Shown piece by piece: positions 1-7,400 of a stretch of DNA of 9,111 nt. Source of the DNA: DASUPK01 sp036265435 (GTDB lineage: Bacteria > Actinomycetota > Thermoleophilia > Solirubrobacterales > 70-9); assembly GCA_036265435.1 (NCBI GenBank), contig DATAPB010000078.1, positions 1 to 9,111 of the forward strand, written 5' to 3'. The notes under the pieces were generated by a model. The model did no database searches, was not told the origin of the DNA, and was given only the letters and a program-made list of their open reading frames with translations. How positions within the stretch are numbered: position 1 is the first letter of the stretch; the number at the start of each line of letters is the position of its first letter. The translations under genes and the position numbers were made by a program.

Positions 1-1239
1 CTCCGCCGGGAGGCCGAGGAGCGCGTCGAGGCCGAGATGCGCCGGCTGCAGGAGGAGTCCGACGCCAAGGTCCAGGAGGCGCTCGCCAGCGTGGAGTCGG
101 AGACCCGCTCGCGCGCCGAGCAGGAGAGCGGTCGGCAGGTAGCCGAGCTGCAGCAGGAGCTCGAGCGGTTGAGGGGCGTCGAGGTGACCGCGCGCGAGGA
201 TGCCGCCGAGTGGCTGCGTGGGCGGACGAAGGAGATCGAGCGCAACGCCGAGGAGGGCATGAGGACGCAGGTCGACGAGGCCCGGCGCGAGGGGATGCAG
301 GAGGCAGAGCGACAGGCCGCCCAGCGCGAAGCCACACTCGCCGCGGAGCTCGAGGAGTCGGGGCGCGCTCTTCGTGCCGCCCAGCACCAGCTTCGGGAGG
401 CGGAGGGGCGCGCCGAGACCGCGGAGCGCGAGCTGGGCGAGGCATCCGACGAGGACCTGCGCCGAGCGGAGGAGGAGCGCGAGGGCCGCCTCGGTCAGCT
501 CGAGGACCGGATCAAGTCGGTGGTGGACAAGGCGAGCGGCGCCGAGGCCCGCGCCGCCTCGCTCGGGGCGGAACTACCCGATAGACGCAGCGAGGCCGCG
601 GCGCCGAAGGAGATGGCGGAACCGGAGCCTGCTGAAACCGAGCCCGAGCACACGGAGGAACCCGAGCAGGCGACAGAAGCCGCTTCCCCCGAGGAGCGGC
701 CCGCGGACGAGAACGAGGTCGATCAGGAGCCGGGACTCCTGCAACGGGTTGCGGCGGCTCGTCGGGCGCGGCGGGAGGAGCGCGATGCCAAACGGGTCGC
801 CCGTGAGACGCAGGCGGCCGAGCGCCGAGCCGCGCGGGAGCGCGAGGCCGCCGAGAAGAAGACCCAGCGTGAGAAGGCCGCGGCCGAGAAGAAGGCCGCC
901 CGGGAGAGGAAGACTGCGGAGAAGCGCGCCAAGCGCGGACGTGAGAGGGAGCCCGACGAGCCGGAGCAGACGAAGGCCGAGGAGGCAACGCCCGAGCCCG
1001 AGCCCGTCCCCGAACCGAAGCCGCGTCAGCCGAGATCGCGCGGCAAACGCTCAGGGACCGACGTCAACACCGCCTCTTTCGAACAGCTCCGGGACCTCGG
1101 GCTCTCGGTGACCCAGGCGACTCGTGTGATCGCCTACCGGGAGCGGAAGGACGGCTTCGAGTCGGTCGACGACCTCGACACCGTTCCGGGCCTTCCCAAG
1201 AGCCTGCTCGATGGGATCAAGGAGAACCTGACCGTCTGA
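1..1239 (+). CDS. Coiled-coil protein with C-terminal ComEA-type helix-hairpin-helix domain (5' end missing)
   Basis: The reading frame is open from the first base, so the true start lies upstream; the ATG at 37 is only the first in-frame Met here. Counting from that Met, residues 1-175 are almost continuous Glu/Arg/Ala/Gln heptad-like sequence, a long predicted coiled coil. Residues about 180-235 are acidic and Pro/Glu-rich, and about 240-305 are highly charged with an imperfect repeat around AAEKKAARER. Residues about 342-400 form a separate domain beginning DVNTASFEQLRDL and containing VDDLDTVPGL, which matches the helix-hairpin-helix repeat of ComEA and related DNA-binding proteins. Inference: an elongated filament or scaffold protein that may contact DNA through its C-terminus. 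The coiled coil gives no functional clue, and any N-terminal membrane segment or enzymatic domain would be outside the window. The stop is shared with the convergent downstream gene. Confidence 0.8.
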   Translation, partial: LRREAEERVEAEMRRLQEESDAKVQEALASVESETRSRAEQESGRQVAELQQELERLRGVEVTAREDAAEWLRGRTKEIERNAEEGMRTQVDEARREGMQEAERQAAQREATLAAELEESGRALRAAQHQLREAEGRAETAERELGEASDEDLRRAEEEREGRLGQLEDRIKSVVDKASGAEARAASLGAELPDRRSEAAAPKEMAEPEPAETEPEHTEEPEQATEAASPEERPADENEVDQEPGLLQRVAAARRARREERDAKRVARETQAAERRAAREREAAEKKTQREKAAAEKKAARERKTAEKRAKRGREREPDEPEQTKAEEATPEPEPVPEPKPRQPRSRGKRSGTDVNTASFEQLRDLGLSVTQATRVIAYRERKDGFESVDDLDTVPGLPKSLLDGIKENLTV

Positions 1240-1242
1240 TCA
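1237..1242. other. Palindrome TGATCA supplying both convergent stop codons
   Basis: TGA at 1237-1239 stops the plus-strand coiled-coil gene. TCA at 1240-1242 is the TGA stop of the minus-strand deacetylase gene. The two genes abut with no intergenic base, so there is no room for a separate terminator between them. Transcripts from either side must run into the antisense of the other. Confidence 0.9.
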
Positions 1243-2235
1243 GGCCCGTTCGAGGACTGGCCAGAAGCGCGCCAGCCCTTCGCGGAAGCCGGCGGCGGGC
1301 TCCGGCGGGGCGGCTCGGGGTTCATGGTCCCCCGCGAACGCCTCCAGGGTCGCGACCACGGACCGCGACAGCGCGCCGAGGGAGTACCCGCCCTCCAGGC
1401 AGATCAGCACCGGAACGCCGAGCTCAGCCCCGAGGTCGCGCATCGTCGCGGCCATGTCGCGGTAGCCCTCGTCGTCTACCTCGCAGTTCGCGAGCGGATC
1501 GTCGCGGTGGGCGTCGTAGCCCGCCGAGATGCAGAGCAGGCCGGGCCTCAGCTCCCGCGCGATCGGCACCACGATTGTCTGGACCAGGGAGAGGAACTCG
1601 TCGGACCCGGACCCTGGCGGCACGGGCAGGTTGACCGTGAAGCCCTCGCCCTGGCCGCTGCCGGAGTCCGTTGCGGCCCCGGTCCCTGGATACAGCGGGC
1701 TCTGGTGGATGCTCGCGTAGAGCACCTGCGGCGAGCCGTAGAAGATCGCCTCGGTCCCATTGCCGTGGTGGACGTCCCAGTCGAGGACCAGGACCCGTTC
1801 GACTCCGAGCTCGGCGATCGCGTGGGCCGAGGCGACCGCCACGTTGTTGAACAGGCAGAAGCCCATCGCCCGGCCTCTCTCGGCGTGGTGGCCGGGCGGC
1901 CGCAGGCCGCAGAAGGCGAAGCCGCCGTCTGAGACAAGCCGCTCCGCCGCGCGAACCGCTCCGCCCGCGGCATGCAGCGCGGCATTCCAGGAACCGGCGC
2001 TGGCGACGGTGTCGAGATCGATCGGCCCCCCGCCCCGTGCCGAGAGCTCCTCGATCGAGTCGACGTGGGCGGCGCTGTGAACGCGCTCGAGCTGCGCGCG
2101 GGTGGCGGCGGGCGCCTCCACGAGCTCCATCCCGAGCCAGTCGCGGTCCGACATCGCCTCCTCGATCGCCGTGATCCGCCGGCGGTTCTCCGGGTGCCCC
2201 CCTGTGTCGTGCTCGAACGAGCTCGGATGTCTCAA
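1240..2235 (-). CDS. Histone deacetylase superfamily zinc amidohydrolase (class II-like)
   Basis: This 331-residue protein covers the whole deacetylase domain. Visible family motifs are the N-terminal HDTGGHPEN (9-17), RPPGHHAE with the tandem active-site histidines (H116, H117), DWDVHHGNGT giving zinc ligands D154 and H156, SAGYDAHRDDP giving zinc ligand D241, and EGGY with the transition-state Tyr284. All catalytic residues are present, so it should be active. Family enzymes remove acetyl or longer acyl groups from lysine, polyamines or small amides in the cytoplasm; the substrate here is unknown. The position equivalent to the HDAC10 polyamine-gate glutamate (zinc Asp plus 7) is Leu248, which argues against an HDAC10-like polyamine specificity. 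The first usable in-frame start is TTG at 2235, only about eight residues before the HDTG motif; a CTG two codons upstream is a possible alternative. The gene diverges from nadB and converges with the coiled-coil gene. Confidence 0.9.
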   Translation of the reverse strand: MRHPSSFEHDTGGHPENRRRITAIEEAMSDRDWLGMELVEAPAATRAQLERVHSAAHVDSIEELSARGGGPIDLDTVASAGSWNAALHAAGGAVRAAERLVSDGGFAFCGLRPPGHHAERGRAMGFCLFNNVAVASAHAIAELGVERVLVLDWDVHHGNGTEAIFYGSPQVLYASIHQSPLYPGTGAATDSGSGQGEGFTVNLPVPPGSGSDEFLSLVQTIVVPIARELRPGLLCISAGYDAHRDDPLANCEVDDEGYRDMAATMRDLGAELGVPVLICLEGGYSLGALSRSVVATLEAFAGDHEPRAAPPEPAAGFREGLARFWPVLERA

Positions 2236-2256
2236 GTACAGCCCCGCGATCCCAGC

Positions 2257-2262
2257 ATTAAA
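2257..2262 (-). promoter_or_regulatory. Possible -10 element for the deacetylase gene
   Basis: Read on the minus strand this is TTTAAT, five of six matches to TATAAT, ending 21 bases before the TTG start at 2235. It is one of few AT-rich patches in a GC-rich gap. No good -35 hexamer is seen at normal spacing, so this is weak. Confidence 0.3.
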
Positions 2263-2291
2263 CGGCTCACGGCCGCCCCGCGCCCTCGCAT

Positions 2292-2298
2292 ATAAGTT
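2292..2298 (+). promoter_or_regulatory. ATAAGTT element, likely -10 region of nadB
   Basis: ATAAGTT lies 10 bases before the nadB ATG, inside a TATAAG/TAAGTT context in otherwise GC-rich DNA. The same heptamer occurs 6 bases before the hydantoinase fusion start (4438-4444). The distance fits a -10 hexamer that gives a transcript with almost no leader. There is no convincing Shine-Dalgarno, only GGCGGCGG. Function is inferred from position and recurrence. Confidence 0.4.
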
Positions 2299-2308
2299 TC
2301 GGCGGCGG

Positions 2309-3751
2309 ATGACGCCGGACGAGCCCCTCGACGTCGTGGTGGTGGGCGGCGGCGCCGCCGGCCTCTACTCCGCGCTGACCGCGGCGGACGCGGGCTCACG
2401 AGTGGCGATGGTGTCGCGCAAGCCGCTCTCGGAGAGCTCCAGCTTCTGGGCGCAGGGTGGGCTCGCGGCCGCGATCGGCCCCGATGACTCCCCGGAGCAG
2501 CACGTGGAGGACACGATCGCCGCCGGGAGAGGGGCCTGCAGGCGATCCGCTGCCGAGCTGCTGGCACGCGAGGCGCCGGGCGTCGTCTGGGAGCTCCAGC
2601 GGCGCGGCATCCATTTCGATCTTCTTCCGGACGAGAGCCTGTCACTCGCCCTGGAAGGCGGGCATTCCCGCAGGCGGGTCGTGCATGCCGGCGGAGCCGC
2701 GACCGGCCGCCGGATCACCGAGCGGCTGGCGGAGCTCGCCGCTGAGGACGAGCGAATCGACGTGATCGAGAAGACCTCCGCCGTCGCGCTTTGGAGCGAC
2801 GGGCTGCGCTGCCACGGCGTGATCACCGAAGCCGGAGGAATCCAGGCGCGGGCCACGATCCTCGCCACCGGGGGCGCCGCCGCACTCTGGGCCCGCACCA
2901 CCAATCCCTGGGGCGCGATCGGGGCAGGGCCGGTGATGGCCAACGCCGCGGGCGCTGACCTCGCGGACCTCGAGTTCTGCCAGTTCCACCCGACAGCGCT
3001 GTCGGCACCCGGCACGGATTCGGATGGCATGCTCGTCACGGAGGCGGTTCGGGGTGAGGGGGCAAGGTTGCTCGGCGCCGACGGCGAGCGGTTCACGGAC
3101 GAGCTCGCCCCGCGCGACGCCGTCACGCTCGCGGTCCTCGATCAGATGGAGCGGGATGGCGCCGATCACGTCCTGCTCGACATGCGCGAGCTGCCCGAGG
3201 CCCGCTTCCCGAGCGTGTTCGCCGCTCTCCGCGAGGCCGGGTACGACCCCCTGCGCGACCCGATCCCGGTGGCCCCCGCCTCCCACTACGTCATGGGCGG
3301 GATCGCGGCGGATCTCGAGGGCCGCTCCTCCTTACCAGGGCTGTTTGCGGTCGGCGAGTGCGCCTGTACCGGGCTGCACGGGGCGAACCGCCTCGCGTCG
3401 AACTCGCTCACCGAATGCTTCGTCCTCGGCGCGAGGGCCGCGAAGGCAGCGTCGGTGGAGCCGGATGCCGGTCCTCCCCCCGATCCACCGGATTGGCGTT
3501 TCGACCCCCCGACGCTGGCCACGCGGGAGACCGTCTGGGAGCACGCGGGCCCGTTGCGGAGCGCCGAGGGCCTGAGGGAGCTGCTGTCCGATTCATATCC
3601 GCTCGCCCGCCTGATCGCCCGCTTCGCGCTCGAGAGGCGCGAGTCCCGCGGATCCCATCAGCGAGTGGAGTTCCCGCAGCGCGATCCGGCGTTGGATGGC
3701 CGGCACATCGTCTGCACCGGCGACGAGCTTCGCTGGCAATTCTGGGCCTGA
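2309..3751 (+). CDS. nadB: L-aspartate oxidase NadB
   Basis: The enzyme oxidises L-aspartate to iminoaspartate with FAD, the first step of de novo NAD synthesis; NadA then condenses iminoaspartate with dihydroxyacetone phosphate. The frame is open further upstream, but the ATG at 2309 is chosen because the protein then begins MTPDEPLDVVVVGGGAAGLY, placing the FAD-binding Rossmann motif (GGGAAG, 13-18) at its usual N-terminal position. Further family motifs are SSSFWAQGGLAAA (43-55), EGGHSRRRVVHAGG (117-129), ATGGAAALW (186-194), FCQFHPTAL (223-231), VRGEGARLL (247-255), LAPRD with the catalytic Arg (R269), SHYVMGG (H326) and GANRLASNSLTE (358-369). The length is 480 residues against about 540 in E. 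coli, with the shortening in the C-terminal helical domain, as is common in actinobacterial forms. No nadA or nadC lies in the window, so the gene looks detached from a nad operon. Fumarate reductase flavoproteins are relatives, but the ANRLASNSL region favours NadB. Confidence 0.93.
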   Translation: MTPDEPLDVVVVGGGAAGLYSALTAADAGSRVAMVSRKPLSESSSFWAQGGLAAAIGPDDSPEQHVEDTIAAGRGACRRSAAELLAREAPGVVWELQRRGIHFDLLPDESLSLALEGGHSRRRVVHAGGAATGRRITERLAELAAEDERIDVIEKTSAVALWSDGLRCHGVITEAGGIQARATILATGGAAALWARTTNPWGAIGAGPVMANAAGADLADLEFCQFHPTALSAPGTDSDGMLVTEAVRGEGARLLGADGERFTDELAPRDAVTLAVLDQMERDGADHVLLDMRELPEARFPSVFAALREAGYDPLRDPIPVAPASHYVMGGIAADLEGRSSLPGLFAVGECACTGLHGANRLASNSLTECFVLGARAAKAASVEPDAGPPPDPPDWRFDPPTLATRETVWEHAGPLRSAEGLRELLSDSYPLARLIARFALERRESRGSHQRVEFPQRDPALDGRHIVCTGDELRWQFWA

Positions 3752-3791
3752 TCCACCCTGCTTACCCAAAAGCGTGGGGCGTGATCTACTT

Positions 3792-3828
3792 AAAACTGCT
3801 TAACTGAGGATTAATCCTACTCAGTTTT
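3792..3828 (+). terminator. AT-rich inverted repeat, probable terminator after nadB
   Basis: AACTGAG (3802-3808) pairs perfectly with CTCAGTT (3820-3826) around an 11-base loop and is followed by two further T residues. An alternative longer-range pairing joins AAAACTG (3792-3798) to CAGTTTT (3822-3828). Inside lies the perfect 12-base palindrome AGGATTAATCCT (3807-3818). It begins 40 bases after the nadB stop. The T run is short and the stem weak for a high-GC host, so an operator or promoter role for the next gene is also possible. Confidence 0.4.
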
Positions 3829-3851
3829 GGGGATGCTTCAATCTGCAATCG

Positions 3852-3899
3852 CCTGAACGGTCCAGGGGCAAGGTTGCCCCACAGGGACACGGCTTCAGG
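3852..3899 (+). promoter_or_regulatory. Nested stem-loop in the 5' leader of the zinc-motif gene
   Basis: Three helices nest in order. The outer is CCTGAA (3852-3857) with TTCAGG (3894-3899). The middle is GTCC (3860-3863) with GGAC (3885-3888). The inner is a perfect 7-bp hairpin, GGGGCAA (3865-3871) with TTGCCCC (3874-3880), closed by only GG, so in RNA the loop would open somewhat. The structure ends 6 bases before the Shine-Dalgarno at 3906. Colinear helices with asymmetric internal loops resemble a cis-acting RNA element. I could not match it to a known riboswitch class. Confidence 0.45.
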
Positions 3900-3905
3900 G
3901 GGGTT

Positions 3906-3910
3906 AGGAG
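3906..3910 (+). promoter_or_regulatory. Shine-Dalgarno AGGAG
   Basis: AGGAG sits 9 bases before the ATG at 3920 and fixes that start. It is the only clear Shine-Dalgarno before any complete plus-strand gene in the window. Confidence 0.75.
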
Positions 3911-3919
3911 ATAACAAGG

Positions 3920-4360
3920 ATGTATCAATTCAGTCGTTCCATCTACCGGGACCTCGTCCCTCGTATCGATACCTGTGGCGGCAGCAGTGAGAGGACGCTC
4001 GCGGCGCGACGGCAGGTCCTGGAGGCATGCGAAGCGACGATTCAGCGATTGATCTCTGATCGTCGCTATTTCGCCCGGCCGGCGAAGACTCTCTTCGCGG
4101 AGATTCGGGAACACTTCGCGCTCGCCGAGCAGGTGCGGGTGTACATGGTCGTCGAGCACCACATCGACCGGATCGAGGAGTTCCTCGATTCCCTGCCCGC
4201 CGATATGACGCTGGATGGGCAGCAGCGGAGCTGCGCGGCCAGCACTCGCAAGGGCACCCCGTGCCGGCGCGAGCCGCTGCCGGGCAAGGATTACTGCCCA
4301 TCCCACAAGCACCTCGAGGAGACCCTGGAGGTCCACGAGCTCGAGGTGGCGGTGGCCTAG
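3920..4360 (+). CDS. Conserved hypothetical protein with C-terminal C-x9-C-x10-C-x2-H putative zinc motif
   Basis: This 146-residue soluble protein has no signal peptide or membrane segment. It begins MYQFSRSIYRDL, followed by a helical segment (about 25-92) rich in Arg, Glu and aromatic residues, including YFARPAKTLFAEIREHF (50-66). After a short linker, residues 105-129 hold C105, C115, C126 and H129 in the pattern C-x9-C-x10-C-x2-H with KGTPC and DYCPSH, resembling short zinc-binding motifs seen in several small bacterial and phage proteins. The acidic tail (133-144) is Glu-rich. The start is supported by a Shine-Dalgarno. I recall similar MYQFSR proteins in Solirubrobacterales-type genomes but know of no assigned function. 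A role in nucleic-acid or protein binding is only an inference from the zinc-like motif. The long gap and structured leader suggest it is transcribed and controlled separately from nadB. Confidence 0.85.
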   Translation: MYQFSRSIYRDLVPRIDTCGGSSERTLAARRQVLEACEATIQRLISDRRYFARPAKTLFAEIREHFALAEQVRVYMVVEHHIDRIEEFLDSLPADMTLDGQQRSCAASTRKGTPCRREPLPGKDYCPSHKHLEETLEVHELEVAVA

Positions 4361-4380
4361 TTTCCGGGGTACGTGTGAGC

Positions 4381-4404
4381 GCGCCCGCCCGGGGGGTCGG
4401 GCGC
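4381..4404 (+). terminator. GC-rich stem-loop downstream of the zinc-motif gene
   Basis: GCGCCCG (4381-4387) pairs perfectly with CGGGCGC (4398-4404) around a 10-base loop, starting 20 bases after the stop at 4360. Only a short CTTT follows, about 7 bases later, so it is a hairpin without a proper T tract. It could be a weak terminator or an RNA-stabilising 3' end. Confidence 0.35.
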
Positions 4405-4422
4405 AGCTCGCTTTCCCTGGCA

Positions 4423-4449
4423 GCGCCAACCCGCCCGATAAGTTGGCGC
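4423..4449. promoter_or_regulatory. 8-bp inverted repeat ending one base before the hydantoinase start
   Basis: GCGCCAAC (4423-4430) and GTTGGCGC (4442-4449) are perfect inverted copies with an 11-base spacer; arm centres are 19 bp apart. The right arm overlaps the ATAAGTT element and ends one base before the ATG at 4451. If transcription starts upstream, the RNA hairpin would cover the initiation region. If the transcript is leaderless, the repeat is better read as a DNA operator. Confidence 0.5.
4438..4444 (+). promoter_or_regulatory. ATAAGTT element, likely -10 region of the hydantoinase fusion
   Basis: This is an exact copy of the heptamer upstream of nadB. TAAGTT ends 6 bases before the ATG, the spacing expected if transcription begins at or next to the start codon. 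No Shine-Dalgarno is present between it and the ATG. Confidence 0.4.
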
Positions 4450-4450
4450 G

Positions 4451-7400
4451 ATGCTGCTCGGCGTCGACGTCGGTGGAACCTTCACCGACGCCGCCCTGCT
4501 CGACGGCGACGTCCTCCACACCGCCAAGGTCGCGAGCACGCCCGACGATCAGTCCCGCGGGGTGATCGCTGCCGTCGAGGAGGTGCTGAGACGGTCCGGC
4601 GGTGAGGTTTCGGGCGTCGAGGCATTCACGCATGGCATGACCGTCGGGACGAACGCGCTGCTGGAGGAGCGCGGCGCCCGCACGGGCCTGGTGGCGACCC
4701 GCGGATTCTCCGATCTCCTCGAGATCGGGCGGCAGGACCGGCCGAGCCTCTACCACCCCTGCCGCCCCAAGCCCCGGGCGCTGGTCGATGGCGATCTGAA
4801 GTTCGAGGTTGGTGAGCGGGTGGGGGCCGACGAGATGGTCGAGGAGCTGACCGACGACGAGGTCGCCGGCCTGATCGAGCGACTGCGTGCCAGCGATGCC
4901 GAGTCGGTGGCGGTCTGCTTCCTCTTCGCCTTCCGCGACTCCGATCACGAACGGCGGACCGCCATGGCGCTGCGCGATGCCCTCCCCGACCTCCATGTCT
5001 CCACCTCCCACGAGGTGCTCCCCGCCTTCCGCGAGTACGAGCGCTTCTCCACGACCGTGATCGATGCCTACCTCTCCCCCCTCCTTGGGCGCTATCTCGG
5101 CAGCCTCACCGAGGCCTGCCGCGACATGGGCCTCGCCGAGCCGGAGGTCATGATGTCCTCTGGAGGTACCGCCGACGCCGCGGAGGCGGCCCGATCGGGC
5201 GCCTGGAGCGTCCTCTCGGGACCTGCAGGAGGGGCGGTCGGCGCCGGGCTCCTCGCCAGGAGCGCCGGACACCCCGACGCGATCGGCCTCGACATGGGCG
5301 GCACCTCCTGCGACGTCTGCGTCGTGGACGACGGCGAGGTCAGGCGAACGGACTCGCGCGAGATCGAGGGCCGCCCGATCCAGTTGCCGATGGTGGACGT
5401 CCACACGGTGGGCGCCGGAGGCGGATCGATCGGCTGGCGCGATGCCGGCGGTGCCCTCCGTGTCGGGCCTCACTCGGCCGGAGCCGAGCCCGGACCGGCC
5501 TGCTACGGGCGGGGCGGCACGGAGGCCACCGTCACCGACGCCAACCTGCTGCTCGGCTACCTCTCGTCTGACTCCGACCTGGCGGGCGGCGTCTCCCTGG
5601 ATCTCGACGCCGCTCGGACGGCGGTCGCATCCCTGGGCGACCAGATCGGGCTCGGGGAGATCGAGACGGCGGAGGGGATCGTCCGAGTCACCAACCAGGA
5701 GATGATCCGGGCACTGCGGGTCGTGACCGTCGAGCGTGGCGTCGATCCGCGCGGGTACGCCCTCCTCCCCTTCGGCGGCGCCGGCCCCATGCACGCGGCC
5801 GCGCTGGCGGAGGAGCTCGAGATCACCGGACTCGTCTGCCCCCGCGCCAGCGGTGTGCTCTCGGCTCTCGGCCTGATCGCCGCGGGCCATCGCCGCGACA
5901 CCGCCCGCACCGTGCTGCTGCCGGCCGATCAGATCAGCAGGGAAAGCCTGGCTGAGGAGGTGAGGGCACTCAGCGAGCCGTTGCTGCATGGGATGGAGGG
6001 CGCCGAGCTCGAGGTCGTCTACGAGCTCCGCTATCGCGGCCAGGCCTTCGAGCTGCCGGTCCCGGGACCACCCGATCCGGACCCGGCCCGGCTCGCCGAG
6101 GATTTCGCTCGCGAGCACGAGGCGCGCTACGGCTACCGCGACCCGAGGGGGAAGCTCGAGCTGGTGACGATCCGGGTCGCGGCCGTCGAGCCGGGCCCAG
6201 AGCCTCGGCCGAGGGCAGCGGCGGATGGAGACCTGGCGGAAGGCGAGCGGAAGGCCCGCTTCGCCGGGGACTGGGTGACCACCCGTGTGCTGCGCGGTGA
6301 GCCCGGGACCGGCTTCGCCGCGGAGGGGCCATGCGTGTTCGAGCTGCCCGAGGCGACCCTGGTGCTGCCGCCGGGCTGGAGCGCATCGGTGGACGAGGCG
6401 GGAACCATCCTGTGCCAGGGTGCCCCGAGGCGGAGCCGAGGAGCAGATGCGAGGACGCGCGTAAGCGCGACTCGTTGTATGACGAAGCGATCGCTGGACC
6501 CGGTTGAGCTCCAGGTGATGACCGGCGCGCTGCGCGCCGCCTGCGACGAGATGGGGGCGGTCCTGATCCGCTCCGCTCACTCCCCGAACATCACGGAGCG
6601 CCACGACTGCTCGACCGCCCTCTTCGACGCCGCGGGCGAGCTCGTCATGCAGGCCGAACACATCCCGGTGCACCTCGGCTCGATGCCCGATGCCGTGGCC
6701 GTGATCGTGGACGAGGAGCATCACGACGGCGACCTCTGGATCCTCAACGACCCCTACCGGGGCGGCACCCACCTGCCCGACATCACGCTGATCAGCCCGG
6801 TCTTCCACGACGGCGAGCTGCTCGGCTTCTCGGCCTCCCGTGCCCACCACGCCGACATCGGCGGACCGACACCCGGCGGGATGCCCGCGCTGTCTGTGTC
6901 GCTCGACGAGGAGGGCGTCGTCATCCCGCCCACCCGCGCCGACGATGACGTGCTGGCGGACCTCGCCTCCCGGATGCGCAATCCGGACCAGCGGCTCGCC
7001 GACCTGCGCGCTCAGCGCGCCGCCAACCTGACCGGCATTCGCCGGCTCGGGCAGCTGGCCGAGCGCCACGGGATGGAGCTCCTGCGCACGGCCTCCAACG
7101 AGATCCTCGACTACGCGGAGCGGCGGACCCGGGCTGCCCTTGAGAGGATGCCCGACGGCGAGAGCACCGCCGAGGATGTGCTCGAGGGACTGGAGGGAGA
7201 CATCCCGCTGCGACTGCGGGCCAGGGTCAGCGGCGACTCCCTGGAGCTCGACTTCGAGGGAACAGCCGAACAGATCGACGGCAACCTCAACTGCCCGCTC
7301 TCGGTGACGAAGGCGGCCAGCTTCTACGCGGTCCGCGTCGTCTGCGACCCGGAGGCGCCTCCTTCGGCCGGCGCCTGGCGACCGGTGACGGTGAGCGCTC

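Noticed and set aside
374..1111. Alternative plus-strand frame within the coiled-coil gene
   Set aside because: Arg/Pro/Ser-rich shadow translation typical of an off-frame read of GC-rich DNA. The true frame carries a continuous coiled coil and a helix-hairpin-helix domain.
1324..1932. Plus-strand frame opposite the deacetylase
   Set aside because: Antisense shadow of an intact catalytic domain; no start signals or motifs.
2102..2308. Upstream extension of nadB to an earlier start
   Set aside because: The extra 69 residues run antisense to the deacetylase gene, look non-coding, and would bury the N-terminal FAD motif.
2365..3286. Minus-strand frames opposite nadB
   Set aside because: No family motifs; nadB is unmistakable on the plus strand.
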